Positions 32,958 through 41,374 of a stretch of 64,000 nt of DNA are shown here, piece by piece. Under the pieces are notes generated by a model. That model searched no databases, was not told where the DNA came from, and was given only the letters and a program-made list of their open reading frames with translations. A program made the translations under genes and the position numbers. How positions within the stretch are numbered: position 1 is the first letter of the stretch; the number at the start of each line of letters is the position of its first letter. This stretch comes from Rhodanobacter sp. B05 (GTDB lineage Bacteria; Pseudomonadota; Gammaproteobacteria; Xanthomonadales; Rhodanobacteraceae), in NCBI RefSeq assembly GCF_002001085.1, contig NZ_MUNU01000016.1:62001-126000 (forward strand). The letters are read 5' to 3'.

Positions 32958-35749
32958 TCGTCACTCTCGCGCGAGAAGCGCACGCCGCGCTCGTCGCGCA
33001 CCAGCCCGCCGAGCTCGCTGAAACTGGACTCGTCGAACACGGGTTCGATCGCCGCGGGTTGCACCACCGCCGGCGCGCGTTCGTCATGCGGCGCTGGAGC
33101 GCCCTCGGGACGGAACTTGATGATCTGCTTCCACGAACGCACCAGCGCATCGGCGAACACCAGCAGCAGGTCGCCGGGGCGACCCATGCGCAGCGCGGCA
33201 TCGATCGCCTCCTGCTCGTCGGGAATGATCGAGATCGCCGCCTCCGGCACGCCGGCCGCACGCAGCGCGCGCGACAGGATGCCCGGCACCTCGTCGCCAT
33301 CGCGACCGCGCAAGGCATCGTCGCGGCGACAGATGTAATGATCGAAACGGCCGGCTACCGCGTCGGCGATCGCCACCAGATCCTCGTCGCGCCGATCGCC
33401 GGGGCCGGCCAGCACCACGATGCGGTGGCCGGTCACGTCGAGACGCCCGGCAAGGTCGGCCATCACCGCCACCGCGTTCGCGTTGTGGCCATAGTCGAAC
33501 AGCACCTTGAACGGATGCTCGCTGTACACGTTCATGCGTCCCGGCGCCTGGAAGAACGTGGTGTCGAACGTGCGCAGGCCCTGGCGGATCGCGTCCAGCT
33601 TGATGCCCAGCGAGAACGCCATTGCCGCGGCGACCATCGCGTTCTGCACGTTGTGCAGCGCGCGACCTTCCAGCGTGGCGGGGATCAGGTGCGTCCACAG
33701 CAGCGGGATGTGGCTGCCCTTGTCGTACAGCGTGATCATCGCGCCGTTGACGCCGGCCTCGAGCGCGCAGGCACGGCCGCCGGCGCGCACATGCTCGCGC
33801 ACCAGCGCGTGCGAGGGGTTCATGGTGACGTAGCAAATCACTTTCGCATCGGTATAGCCGGACATCTTCAGCACGTTCGGATCGTCGGCGTTGAGCACCG
33901 CGCAGTCGGTGGCCACTTCGACCACGATGCGCTTGACCTCGGCCAGCTGCTCCAGCGTGTCGATGCCCTTCAGGCCCAGGTGATCGGACTGCACGTTGAG
34001 CACCGCGCCCACGTTCACCGTCGGCACGCCCATGCCGGCGCGCAGCAGGCCGCCGCGCGCGGTCTCCAGCACGGCGATGTCGATATGCGGGTCGGCCAGC
34101 ACCATGCGCGCCGACACCGGCCCGGTCATGTCGCCCTCGACCGTGCGCTGGCCGTCTATGTAGACGCCGTCGGTGGTGGTGAGGCCGGGCGTGTAGCCGG
34201 CCATCTTGGTGATGTGCGCAAGCATGCGCGCGGTGGTGGTCTTGCCATTCGTGCCGGTGATCGCGGCGATCGGCACCCGCGCCGGCGTGCCCGGCGGAAA
34301 CAGCAGGTCGATCACCGGCCCCGCCGCGTCGCGCGGGGTGCCCTCGCTGGGGCTCACGTGCATGCGGAAGCCGGGCGCGGCATTGACCTCGCAGATGCCG
34401 CCGCCGATCTTCTTGTAGCTCTCGGCGATGTTGATGGTGAGGAAGTCCACCCCGCCCACGTCCAGCCCGATCGCGCGGATCGCGCGCACCGCCATGTCGC
34501 GGTTGTCCGGATGGATGATGTCGGTGACGTCGGTGGCGGTGCCGCCGGTGGAAAGGTTCGCGGTCGAGCGCAGGAACACCGTCTCGCCGGCTTGCGGGAT
34601 CGACTCGGCCGTGTAGCCGACGCGATCCATCATCATCGCCGCTTCGCGGTCGAGTTCGAGCCGCGTCAGCACTTTTTCGTGGCCGACGCCGCGGCGCGGA
34701 TCGGCGTTCACGATCTCGACGAGTTGCGCGATCGTGCGGGTGCCGTCGCCGACGACATGCCCGGGCGTGCGCCTGGTCGCGGCGACCAGCTCGTTGTTGA
34801 CGACCAGCAGGCGATGGTCGTCGCCTTCGAGGAAATTCTCGACGATGACCGAACGCGAATGCTCGCGCGCGGCGACGAAGCCGGCGCGCACTTCGTCGTC
34901 GCTCATCAGGCGGATCGAGATGCCGCGGCCGTGATTGCCGTTATACGGTTTGGTCACCACCGGAAAGCCGAGCCGGCGCGCAGCGCGCAGCGCGCCCTCC
35001 TCGCTTTGCACCAGCTCCTGCTTGGGCACCGGCAGGCCGAGCGAGGCGAGGATCTTGTTGGTTTCCTCCTTGTCGCTGGCCAGCTCCACCGCGATGTGCG
35101 GCGTCTTGCCGGTGACGGTGGCCTGGATGCGCTGCTGGTACTTGCCGTGGCCGAGCTGCACCAGCGATTGCTGGTTCAGGCGCAGCCACGGAATGCCGCG
35201 CTGCTCGGCCGCGCGCACCAGCGAGGCGGTCGAGGGTCCCAGCGCACCGCGCTGGGCGTAGCGGATGAACTGGTCGCGTGCGGCCGTCCATTCCCAGTCG
35301 TCCGGCACGCTGCCGCGTGGCTGCAGTTCGGCCGGCAGCAGCGAGCACAGCAGGCGCAAGGCCAGCTCGCCGGCGGCAATGCCTTCGTCCTTCTGCACGT
35401 ATTCGTAGACCACCGAATACACGCCGGGTCGATCGGCGCTGCGGGTCTTGCCGAAGGTGACGTCCTCGCCGGCGACGTTCTGCAGCTCGATCGCCACGTG
35501 TTCCAGCACGTGACCGAGCCAGGTGCCCTCGCCTTCGCGCATGCGCCGGATGAAGCCGCCCGGCTCTCGGTACGAGCAGCCGTGCTCGGCCAGCCCCGGC
35601 AGGGCCGCGACCAGGCCATCGACGAACGGCGCCCCGAGCTTGCCTGTCGGCCACTGCTCGAGCTCGCCCAGATCCAGCTCCAGCCGGATCACCGGGAAAT
35701 GCGCGTACAGCGATGGGCCGACGAAAACGGAACGCTCGAGTATGCGCAT
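32954..35749 (-). CDS. cphA: Cyanophycin synthetase
   Basis: The 931-residue product has the full CphA layout: an N-terminal domain (about 1-160), an ATP-grasp module (about 200-480; VVTKPYNGNHGRGISIRL) that adds Asp to the backbone, and a Mur-ligase module (about 490-880) with P-loop GTNGKTTT at 499-506 that adds Arg to each Asp side chain. It makes the insoluble storage polymer multi-L-arginyl-poly-L-aspartate in the cytosol. The ATG at 35749 (MRILERSVFVGPSLYAHFP) is canonical and follows GGAG; 22 extra in-frame residues upstream are not conserved. The tail after ~890 is Pro/Ala-rich and probably disordered. It is the third gene of iadA-cphB-cphA-cphA'-like, all on one strand. Confidence 0.97.
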   Translation of the reverse strand: MRILERSVFVGPSLYAHFPVIRLELDLGELEQWPTGKLGAPFVDGLVAALPGLAEHGCSYREPGGFIRRMREGEGTWLGHVLEHVAIELQNVAGEDVTFGKTRSADRPGVYSVVYEYVQKDEGIAAGELALRLLCSLLPAELQPRGSVPDDWEWTAARDQFIRYAQRGALGPSTASLVRAAEQRGIPWLRLNQQSLVQLGHGKYQQRIQATVTGKTPHIAVELASDKEETNKILASLGLPVPKQELVQSEEGALRAARRLGFPVVTKPYNGNHGRGISIRLMSDDEVRAGFVAAREHSRSVIVENFLEGDDHRLLVVNNELVAATRRTPGHVVGDGTRTIAQLVEIVNADPRRGVGHEKVLTRLELDREAAMMMDRVGYTAESIPQAGETVFLRSTANLSTGGTATDVTDIIHPDNRDMAVRAIRAIGLDVGGVDFLTINIAESYKKIGGGICEVNAAPGFRMHVSPSEGTPRDAAGPVIDLLFPPGTPARVPIAAITGTNGKTTTARMLAHITKMAGYTPGLTTTDGVYIDGQRTVEGDMTGPVSARMVLADPHIDIAVLETARGGLLRAGMGVPTVNVGAVLNVQSDHLGLKGIDTLEQLAEVKRIVVEVATDCAVLNADDPNVLKMSGYTDAKVICYVTMNPSHALVREHVRAGGRACALEAGVNGAMITLYDKGSHIPLLWTHLIPATLEGRALHNVQNAMVAAAMAFSLGIKLDAIRQGLRTFDTTFFQAPGRMNVYSEHPFKVLFDYGHNANAVAVMADLAGRLDVTGHRIVVLAGPGDRRDEDLVAIADAVAGRFDHYICRRDDALRGRDGDEVPGILSRALRAAGVPEAAISIIPDEQEAIDAALRMGRPGDLLLVFADALVRSWKQIIKFRPEGAPAPHDERAPAVVQPAAIEPVFDESSFSELGGLVRDERGVRFSRESDD

Positions 35750-35893
35750 GACCTGATCTCCCCAAGCCCGCAGGCTCGTCAACTGAAACGGATGTCGATC
35801 TTCTTCGGCTTCCATCCGGTGCGTCGGCCGACCGGCAGCCTGCTGTGAAACTCCTGGCGATTTCCTTTCAGGCGCATGCCCGGCGCGCTTGCT

Positions 35894-36742
35894 TCAGTGG
35901 GCGTTCTTGTTGACCGCCAGCGTGCCGGAGGAGGCGCGCCGCGTGTGCAGGTTGAAGGTCGCGCCGGCGGTGAGGATGTGGATCTTGAGACCGAGCAGGC
36001 AGATCGGCTGATCCTCGTCGGCGCGGTCCATCGAGGAAAACTGCAGCTCGCCGGCATCGACCACGGTGACCGCGCCGCTGCCCTCGACCTCCAGCGTGTT
36101 GTCCGGGCGGATAAACGCGGCGGTGTCCTCGTCCAGGCCGATGCCGATCGCGAACGGGTTGTAGGCCAGTGCGGCCAGCAGCCGGCCGAGCCGGTCGCGC
36201 TGGCGAAAATGCTGGTCGATCACGAAGCGATTGGTCAGGCCCAGCCCCGGCGCCAGCCGCACGCTGCCGGCGGTGGGCGACGAGCCTTCCTTGCCGAACG
36301 CGATCATGTGCTCGCTGAGGATGCTGGCGCCCGCGCTGGTGCCGCCCACGTGCACGCCTTCGGCATTGCGCGTGCGGATCAGTTTCGCGATCGGGGTGCC
36401 GCCGATCAGGGTGGCGATGCGCAGCTGGTTGCCGCCGGTGAAGAAGATGCCGCTGGCCTGTTCGATGCGGCGCAGGCGATTGGCTTCGCCGGTGTCGCGG
36501 CGCGTGTCGAAATCCAGCGCGGTGACGCGACCGGCACCGAGCCCGGTGAAGATTTCCTCGTAGCGCGCCCCGGTGTCGGGCAACTGGCTCGCCGTCGGAA
36601 TCACCACGATATCGGCGTCGCTGCCGCCGCACAGGTTGACGAAACGTTCCAGGATGCGTGCGTCGTTCTCTTTCCGCTCGGCGCCGCCGATCGGGACGAT
36701 CCAGCCGCGTTGCTCGCCCTCTCGGACCTTGCTTGGACACAT
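35894..36742 (-). CDS. cphB: Cyanophycinase
   Basis: The 282-residue S51-family serine peptidase has the nucleophile motif GGTSAGAS (Ser136), the preceding GIFFTGGNQLRIATLIGGTP and the GLGLDED-like GIGLDEDTAAFI segment. It cleaves cyanophycin to beta-Asp-Arg dipeptides. The product is close to the usual 270-290 residues and has no signal peptide, consistent with intracellular turnover of stored polymer. It is 69 bases downstream of iadA and 144 bases upstream of cphA. Confidence 0.96.
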   Translation of the reverse strand: MCPSKVREGEQRGWIVPIGGAERKENDARILERFVNLCGGSDADIVVIPTASQLPDTGARYEEIFTGLGAGRVTALDFDTRRDTGEANRLRRIEQASGIFFTGGNQLRIATLIGGTPIAKLIRTRNAEGVHVGGTSAGASILSEHMIAFGKEGSSPTAGSVRLAPGLGLTNRFVIDQHFRQRDRLGRLLAALAYNPFAIGIGLDEDTAAFIRPDNTLEVEGSGAVTVVDAGELQFSSMDRADEDQPICLLGLKIHILTAGATFNLHTRRASSGTLAVNKNAH

Positions 36743-36811
36743 GTACGGATTTGCCTTGTTCTCAAGCGCCCGGGGCGCGTCCGTGCAGTGTATCGCACCG
36801 CTTGCCGGGGG

Positions 36812-37984
36812 TCAGTCCGCCGGCTCGAACATGCCGCGCCGCTCGATGCCGCCGTGGCGCAGGTGCACGATGCCGCCGGCGATGACGTGATGCGCGGCAC
36901 CCGCGGCGTCCAGCACCAGCAGATCCGCGTCGGCGTCGACCGCGATGCGGCCCTTGGCCGCCAGCCGCAGCAGGCGTGCGGGGTTGCTGGTGAACGCCGG
37001 CAGCGCACGCTCCAGCGGCACGCCGCGGTGGAGCAGTTCGTTCAAGGTCTCCAGCAGCGCGCCGGACTCGCCCACGCCCATGCGGCAGACGTGGCCGTCG
37101 CCGTCGAACACCGGCAGGCAGCCACCGGCATCCGAGCTGATCGTGATGTGTCCGGCCGGCGCGCCGCTGTCCAGGTAACGCAGCAAGCCGTCGGCCGCGC
37201 TCCAGGCGTCCTCGCCCTGCTCCACCGGGAACGCGGTGAGGTCGACCGTGCAACCCTGTGCGGCCAGCGCCAGCGCCTCATCGAACAACGCCTTGCGCCG
37301 GTTCACGTGGGTCGGCTGGAACACCCGCGGCGGCAGCTCGCTCTGTGCCAGTGCCTGGCGCACCAGCTCCAGCCCGCGCGGCCCGTCGCCCAGATGCAGG
37401 TGCACGATGCCGGCCTTGCCGGTCATCAGCCCCGCCACGTGCGCATCGGCCGCCAGCCGCAACAATTCGTCGAGGGTCGGCTGGCTGGAGCGGTGATCGC
37501 TGATCGCCACCTCGCCGAGGCCGATCAAGGCCTCGATGAAGACCAGGTCCCCACGCACGCTGCCGGTCAAGGTGCGCGGTGGCACGTGGTAACCACCGCT
37601 GAACGCGAACGCGCTCAAACCTTCCTCGCGCAGCGCATATACCGTGGCCAGCAGATCCTGCGGCCCGCGCGCCACGTCATCGGTGCCGAGCAGGCCGACC
37701 ACCGTGGTGATGCCGGCGCGGGTGAATCGCGACAGCACCTGCGGCGGCACCCGCGTGCGAAAACCCGCCTCACCACCACCGCCGGTGACGTGCACATGCG
37801 CGTCGATCAGTCCGGGCAGCAGCCGGCGCCCTTCCAGGTCGATCGTTTCCACCGACAGCGCGCTGGGCAGATCCGCCAGTTCGACGCCCATCCACAGGAT
37901 GCGGCCGCCACCGAGCAGAAGATGCTGGTGACCCAGCGGTTCGGGGGCGTAGACCAGCGCATTGCGGAGCAGCATGAGATTCAT
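36812..37984 (-). CDS. iadA: Isoaspartyl (beta-aspartyl) dipeptidase
   Basis: The 390-residue product equals the E. coli IadA length and carries the amidohydrolase metal ligands: LIDAHVHVTGGGGE, the carboxylated-Lys segment GLMTGKAGIVHLHLGDG, QPTHVNR and TISSDAGG. It hydrolyses beta-aspartyl dipeptides; here the natural substrate is the beta-Asp-Arg released by cyanophycinase, yielding free Asp and Arg. The ATG at 37984 gives the canonical N-terminus; the long in-frame extension upstream runs into repeat DNA and is not credible. It is the first gene of the cyanophycin operon, so the promoter should lie in 37985-38160. Confidence 0.95.
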   Translation of the reverse strand: MNLMLLRNALVYAPEPLGHQHLLLGGGRILWMGVELADLPSALSVETIDLEGRRLLPGLIDAHVHVTGGGGEAGFRTRVPPQVLSRFTRAGITTVVGLLGTDDVARGPQDLLATVYALREEGLSAFAFSGGYHVPPRTLTGSVRGDLVFIEALIGLGEVAISDHRSSQPTLDELLRLAADAHVAGLMTGKAGIVHLHLGDGPRGLELVRQALAQSELPPRVFQPTHVNRRKALFDEALALAAQGCTVDLTAFPVEQGEDAWSAADGLLRYLDSGAPAGHITISSDAGGCLPVFDGDGHVCRMGVGESGALLETLNELLHRGVPLERALPAFTSNPARLLRLAAKGRIAVDADADLLVLDAAGAAHHVIAGGIVHLRHGGIERRGMFEPAD

Positions 37985-38160
37985 TGGCGAAGCGTGACCA
38001 TGGCGCGGGTTGGCGTCAAGCGGATCGCTCACCGCGGGGATGGCCAATGTCGGCCGGCAAACCCGCGCCGGCCATGTCGAGCCTGCGACGATCGCCTCGT
38101 CGCGGCTTGGTGGTCGTGCTGCAGTCGGCGTGCCCGCGGTGCGCGCCGAAGGCGCAAGTC

Positions 38161-38430
38161 GAGTCAAAGGCGTTTCGTCCGCCTGCGGCGGGCGAGTCAC
38201 TTCTCTTGAGTCGCCAAGAGAAGTAACCAAGAGAAGGCGACCCTCCTCGGCGCTTGCCGGGCTGCGCCCGACAAGTCCGTGAGCCGCGGCCGGGCTTTTC
38301 GACAGGACTCCTGTCCTGGCGAAAAGGCGCCGGCATCCATGCCGGCGCCCCTGCGGGCCTGTCGTCCACGACTCACCGCCTCACAAGGGAATGAAGGTCA
38401 AGATCAAGATCAACCGCAACCGCAACGGCT
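38161..38430 (+). repeat. Left ~270-bp inverted repeat bounding the accessory block
   Basis: This matches the reverse complement of 41011-41290 over most of its length. Shared parts include GGCGAGTCAC, TTGAGTCGCCAAGAGAA, GGCGACCCTCCTCGGCGCTT, AAGTCCGTGAGCCGCGGCCG, GTCGTCCACGACTCACCGCC and GGTCAAGATCAAGATCAA. A ~40-bp internal stretch has diverged between the copies, while keeping a hairpin in each. No transposase or integrase lies within it. Past it, 38431-38645 contains no gene I can support. Confidence 0.88.
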
Positions 38431-38645
38431 ATCGCACGCCGGTTCAGACCGAGGCAGAAGCTGTTTGCTAAGTGTCTACCGAACGCGGGCAAGCTCAGAT
38501 CTGACTCACGAGCGCACACGATAGAGCGCCGGCCCGCTCCGTGTTGGTCTGGGTCTTCCTGACTTCCATCATTCAGTGTCTTTGACTCTCGCCGGCCACC
38601 GACCGCTCCCGCGCGAAGATCCAGGGAAACGTCTGTTGTGAGCGT

Positions 38646-39473
38646 CTATTTGTTTTCGTTTGAGGGCGTCGCTGGCCCCGCAGGCACCAGGTCTGAAAAA
38701 TCGGCGTCAGACACCTCATGTGAACGCAGGTTACCTTCCAGTTTCGGGGTAACGTCGATCTCTTCACCCTCGTAGTTTGTCCCCACACCGGGCACAACCG
38801 TGCTGGTGAACGCAAATTCCCCAGAAAGCTCCATAAGCTTTGTATTGCCCTTGCCGAAAGCATCCCTGAAACCACACCAGACCTGGCCCTGAGCAAAGTA
38901 AATGGAGTAGGTGCCTTCGGGCACTCGGAACGTGCGCGTGTCGCCACCCGCAATGTAGGCAGTCATGACCACCTTTTTAGTCCCAGTGGGCACCAGTTTG
39001 AACAAGAAATTGTCACCTACGGGGGTAGTGATTTTCAGTGGCACACGTGCAGGTGCTTTTGAGTAGAGCCGTCTAGCGCCTGACTTGACGTGGCGCGGCA
39101 CGCACGTCATGACCGGGGCTATATCGATCCTCAAGGGTGCAACCGGACCAACGAACGGGTCCCGTGGAGGGGGCTGCTGCCGGGTGGAGGCGATCGAAGG
39201 CTTTGGTAAAGTTGGTGGAGCCCAACCTGGCTCAACCGCGGTCCCTCTGGGTTCGTTAAGCAATGGCAGCAGGAAATATCCGGCGAGTAGGACGCCAGCG
39301 CCAGCAAGGAAAACCCAGTGTGTCCGCATTGTGACGCGCACATCCCGGGTAACTGTTAGCCACTTGGGTTCCGGTAGGAAAACCTTGCACTTTCCGCACG
39401 TCGCCCGTGCGCCCAAGCGAAATCCGGGGATCCTGTTTTTCGTGTGACAGTGGTGGCATTCAACGATCTGCAT
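38646..39473 (-). CDS. Zinc-ribbon, single-pass membrane protein of unknown function
   Basis: The 275-residue product has an N-terminal zinc ribbon (C6-x2-C9 and C26-x2-C29), one transmembrane helix (about 53-72, WVFLAGAGVLLAGYFLLPLL) and a Pro-rich linker (about 80-115). A C-terminal domain follows with the pattern RTFRVPEGTYSIYFAQGQVW then FGKGNTKL...EFAFTS (about 172-220), which looks like a small beta-sandwich. The topology places the zinc ribbon in the cytoplasm and the C-terminal domain outside. It begins 36 bases after the stop of the FtsZ-like gene on the same strand, so the two are probably co-transcribed. The GC content is visibly lower than that of flanking genes. I do not recognise a named family. 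Confidence 0.75.
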   Translation of the reverse strand: MQIVECHHCHTKNRIPGFRLGARATCGKCKVFLPEPKWLTVTRDVRVTMRTHWVFLAGAGVLLAGYFLLPLLNEPRGTAVEPGWAPPTLPKPSIASTRQQPPPRDPFVGPVAPLRIDIAPVMTCVPRHVKSGARRLYSKAPARVPLKITTPVGDNFLFKLVPTGTKKVVMTAYIAGGDTRTFRVPEGTYSIYFAQGQVWCGFRDAFGKGNTKLMELSGEFAFTSTVVPGVGTNYEGEEIDVTPKLEGNLRSHEVSDADFSDLVPAGPATPSNENK

Positions 39474-39509
39474 GCTTCCATCCCCCCGATGGTGTCGTCC
39501 GATGACCCG

Positions 39510-40298
39510 TTACAGCTTATCAGCCGGCTCGACTGCGTAGGCGCAGAGCCTGATGGTCACTTCCTGATGCACCAGCGTGGAAATCAGCCAAGACGGCTCC
39601 CCGCACCCATTGGCTCGCTGCACCACCGCAGCCACGCGATCAGCCACCGAAAGTGCGCACATAGACGATGGAACCAAGATCGACGTCAGCAACCTGTCAT
39701 TGCAGCCCGCCAGGCTCTTGGCTTCGCCAAGCTGCCACGCCAGCTCAGCAAAGCACACATCCATATCTTCACCCCAGGTTTTCCCCAAACATCGCAGCCG
39801 GCCACCTCGGGCAAAGAGATATTCGTAGTCTTCCAGTGCTACGCAGACGACCGATCTGTAAATAAGCGGCAGCACCAGCGGCGCAATCAGACTCAGAACC
39901 GCATCAAGCGGCGTGCCGTCAAAGCGGAAATGCGCCAGGGGCCGCCCGTTGAGTGTGGCGGGCGGTGCCTGATCCGGACCGTGCAGGATCAAAACAATGG
40001 ACCGGAAACCTGGCGTTGCCAGCTGAACGGTGAGCGTTTCCGTCAAGGTGTCGTTCCAAATCACGAACACGAACGCGGGCTGGAACCCTGCTTGTGTTCC
40101 TGAATCCCCTGCCAACCAGTGTAAATGGCCGCTGAAAACGGGCAGGGAGCCGATGGCATCGGACGGCAAACCAAGAAGTTGGACGGCAGTCGACGGGTAA
40201 GTGCCTTGGTCGTCAAGAAGATCAAGGCATTTAGGGAACGGCAGCATATGTTGGTCGGCCGAAAGTGATGAAGCTAGTGTATAAAAAGCCAGTCGCAT
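39510..40298 (-). CDS. Protein whose C-terminal half resembles the FtsZ/tubulin C-terminal domain
   Basis: The 262-residue product has no obvious GTP-binding tubulin signature (no GGGTGTG) in its ~130-residue N-terminal part. Residues ~130-258, however, follow the order of conserved features after the FtsZ GTPase domain: a DAVLSLIAPLV helix, VCVALEDYEYLFARGG (compare FtsZ LINLDFADVRTVMSEMG), GKTWGED (compare GVASGED), an Ala-rich helix, then LTSILVPSSMCALSVADRVA (compare GVLVNITAGFDLRLDEFETV) and a closing VTIRLCAYA strand (compare LRVTVVATG). This is a by-eye match, not a search result. Starts at 40298 or 40247 are possible; a TATACA -10-like box near 40280 would favour the latter. Alternative: an unrelated alpha/beta protein. 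Confidence 0.6.
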   Translation of the reverse strand: MRLAFYTLASSLSADQHMLPFPKCLDLLDDQGTYPSTAVQLLGLPSDAIGSLPVFSGHLHWLAGDSGTQAGFQPAFVFVIWNDTLTETLTVQLATPGFRSIVLILHGPDQAPPATLNGRPLAHFRFDGTPLDAVLSLIAPLVLPLIYRSVVCVALEDYEYLFARGGRLRCLGKTWGEDMDVCFAELAWQLGEAKSLAGCNDRLLTSILVPSSMCALSVADRVAAVVQRANGCGEPSWLISTLVHQEVTIRLCAYAVEPADKL

Positions 40299-40349
40299 CG
40301 GATGAGCCGGCGACAGGTAAGACCGAAGGCCGTGGAACCGGGATCAGTC

Positions 40350-40940
40350 ATGCAGCCGTCGGAAGCAACGCAAGCATATAAACAGCAAATCCTTCAAAGC
40401 GGTGTGGCGATCCAATTGGTGATTCTTGGCAAGGATGCATTCCCCCAAGAGCCCACCGGCATCGCATTCTGCAAAGAGACTTGGGCGGGACAGGCGAATC
40501 ACACGTGCTCTGGACGCTATGTGCTTGAAGCCCTGGGCGTTGATTGGAGGGCAGAACAAGCCCGAGGTGGTGACCCCATCAAACTGTTTCATGCGCTTCG
40601 GGACGTGGGCGTCGTTTTCTTCAACGCCTGTTATGTCAAGCCGGACGGCAAGCAATTCGCAAAGTCAACGCACGAGCAAGCGATCAAGGTTGGCTACGCA
40701 TTCAACCAAGAGATACTAGAAACCACCCCTAGGATCATCCTCTGTGGGCAAGCCCAGTTGATGCGGTGGGCCCATCCGATCATCGACGACAAATACAAGA
40801 CCTACGTCCACCCCAGTCAGCTCAACGGCATCAGTCCTCATCCAAAAGTTAGGATTGCTTGGGCTGAAACGTGGGGAAACCCTGGCTCACTCGAACGCGA
40901 TTGGCCGACAAAACCAGCTGGCATCGCCCTCCTGAAATAA
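40350..40940 (+). CDS. Divergent uracil-DNA-glycosylase-fold protein
   Basis: The 196-residue product carries motifs in the order and spacing of the uracil-DNA glycosylase superfamily: VILGKDAFPQEPTGIAFC (compare GQDPYH...GLAFS; the Asp is residue 29), VVFFNACYVKPDG (compare LLLNTVLTV), RIILCGQAQLM (compare FLLWGKxA) and VHPSQLNG (compare HPSPLS; the His is residue 154). The catalytic Asp and His positions of family-1 enzymes appear kept, while GQDPY has become GKDAF. It could excise a modified base or only bind it. The ATG at 40350 is preferred; 40302 is possible. A TATAAA at 40280-40285 could serve as its -10 box, so it is divergent from the FtsZ-like gene over a very short or overlapping promoter. 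Confidence 0.7.
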   Translation: MQPSEATQAYKQQILQSGVAIQLVILGKDAFPQEPTGIAFCKETWAGQANHTCSGRYVLEALGVDWRAEQARGGDPIKLFHALRDVGVVFFNACYVKPDGKQFAKSTHEQAIKVGYAFNQEILETTPRIILCGQAQLMRWAHPIIDDKYKTYVHPSQLNGISPHPKVRIAWAETWGNPGSLERDWPTKPAGIALLK

Positions 40941-41010
40941 CGCGTGAGGTAGGGGGTAGAGAGAGCATGAGGTCTAGCATCGTAGCATTTCGATGGAGTC
41001 TGCTTGGTTG

Positions 41011-41290
41011 AGCCGTTGCCATTGAACTTGACCTTGATCTTGATCTTGATCTTCACCCCCTTGTGAGGCGGTGAGTCGTGGACGACAGGCCCGCAGGGGG
41101 GTCGACAGGAGGTCGACTCCTTTTCGCCAGCACATGGATGTGCTGTCGAAAAGCCCGGCCGCGGCTCACGGACTTGTCGGGCGCAGCCCGGCAAGCGCCG
41201 AGGAGGGTCGCCTTCTCTTTGGTTACTTTCTCTTGGCGACTCAAGAGAAAGTGACTCGCCCTCCGCAGGAGGACGAAACGCTTTTGATTC
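41011..41290 (-). repeat. Right ~280-bp inverted repeat bounding the accessory block
   Basis: The reverse complement matches 38161-38430, ending outward with GCGTTTCGTCC, CTGCGG and GGGCGAGTCAC and inward with stuttered GATCAAGATCAAGATCAA. Both copies point outward-in toward the three-gene block. Repeats of this type appear to be dispersed intergenic elements in this bacterial group (recollection, not tested). Confidence 0.88.
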
Positions 41291-41374
41291 AAAAAGCGGA
41301 CGCAAACTCCACACGCGTCACTGGAACGATTCCCGATCCTTCGACGCGGTGACGGAACAGATCACAACCGCCCC

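Noticed and set aside
38161-41290. Insertion sequence or composite transposon
   Set aside because: The inverted repeats contain no transposase reading frame, and I could not identify a target-site duplication. Treated as recombination-prone dispersed repeats.
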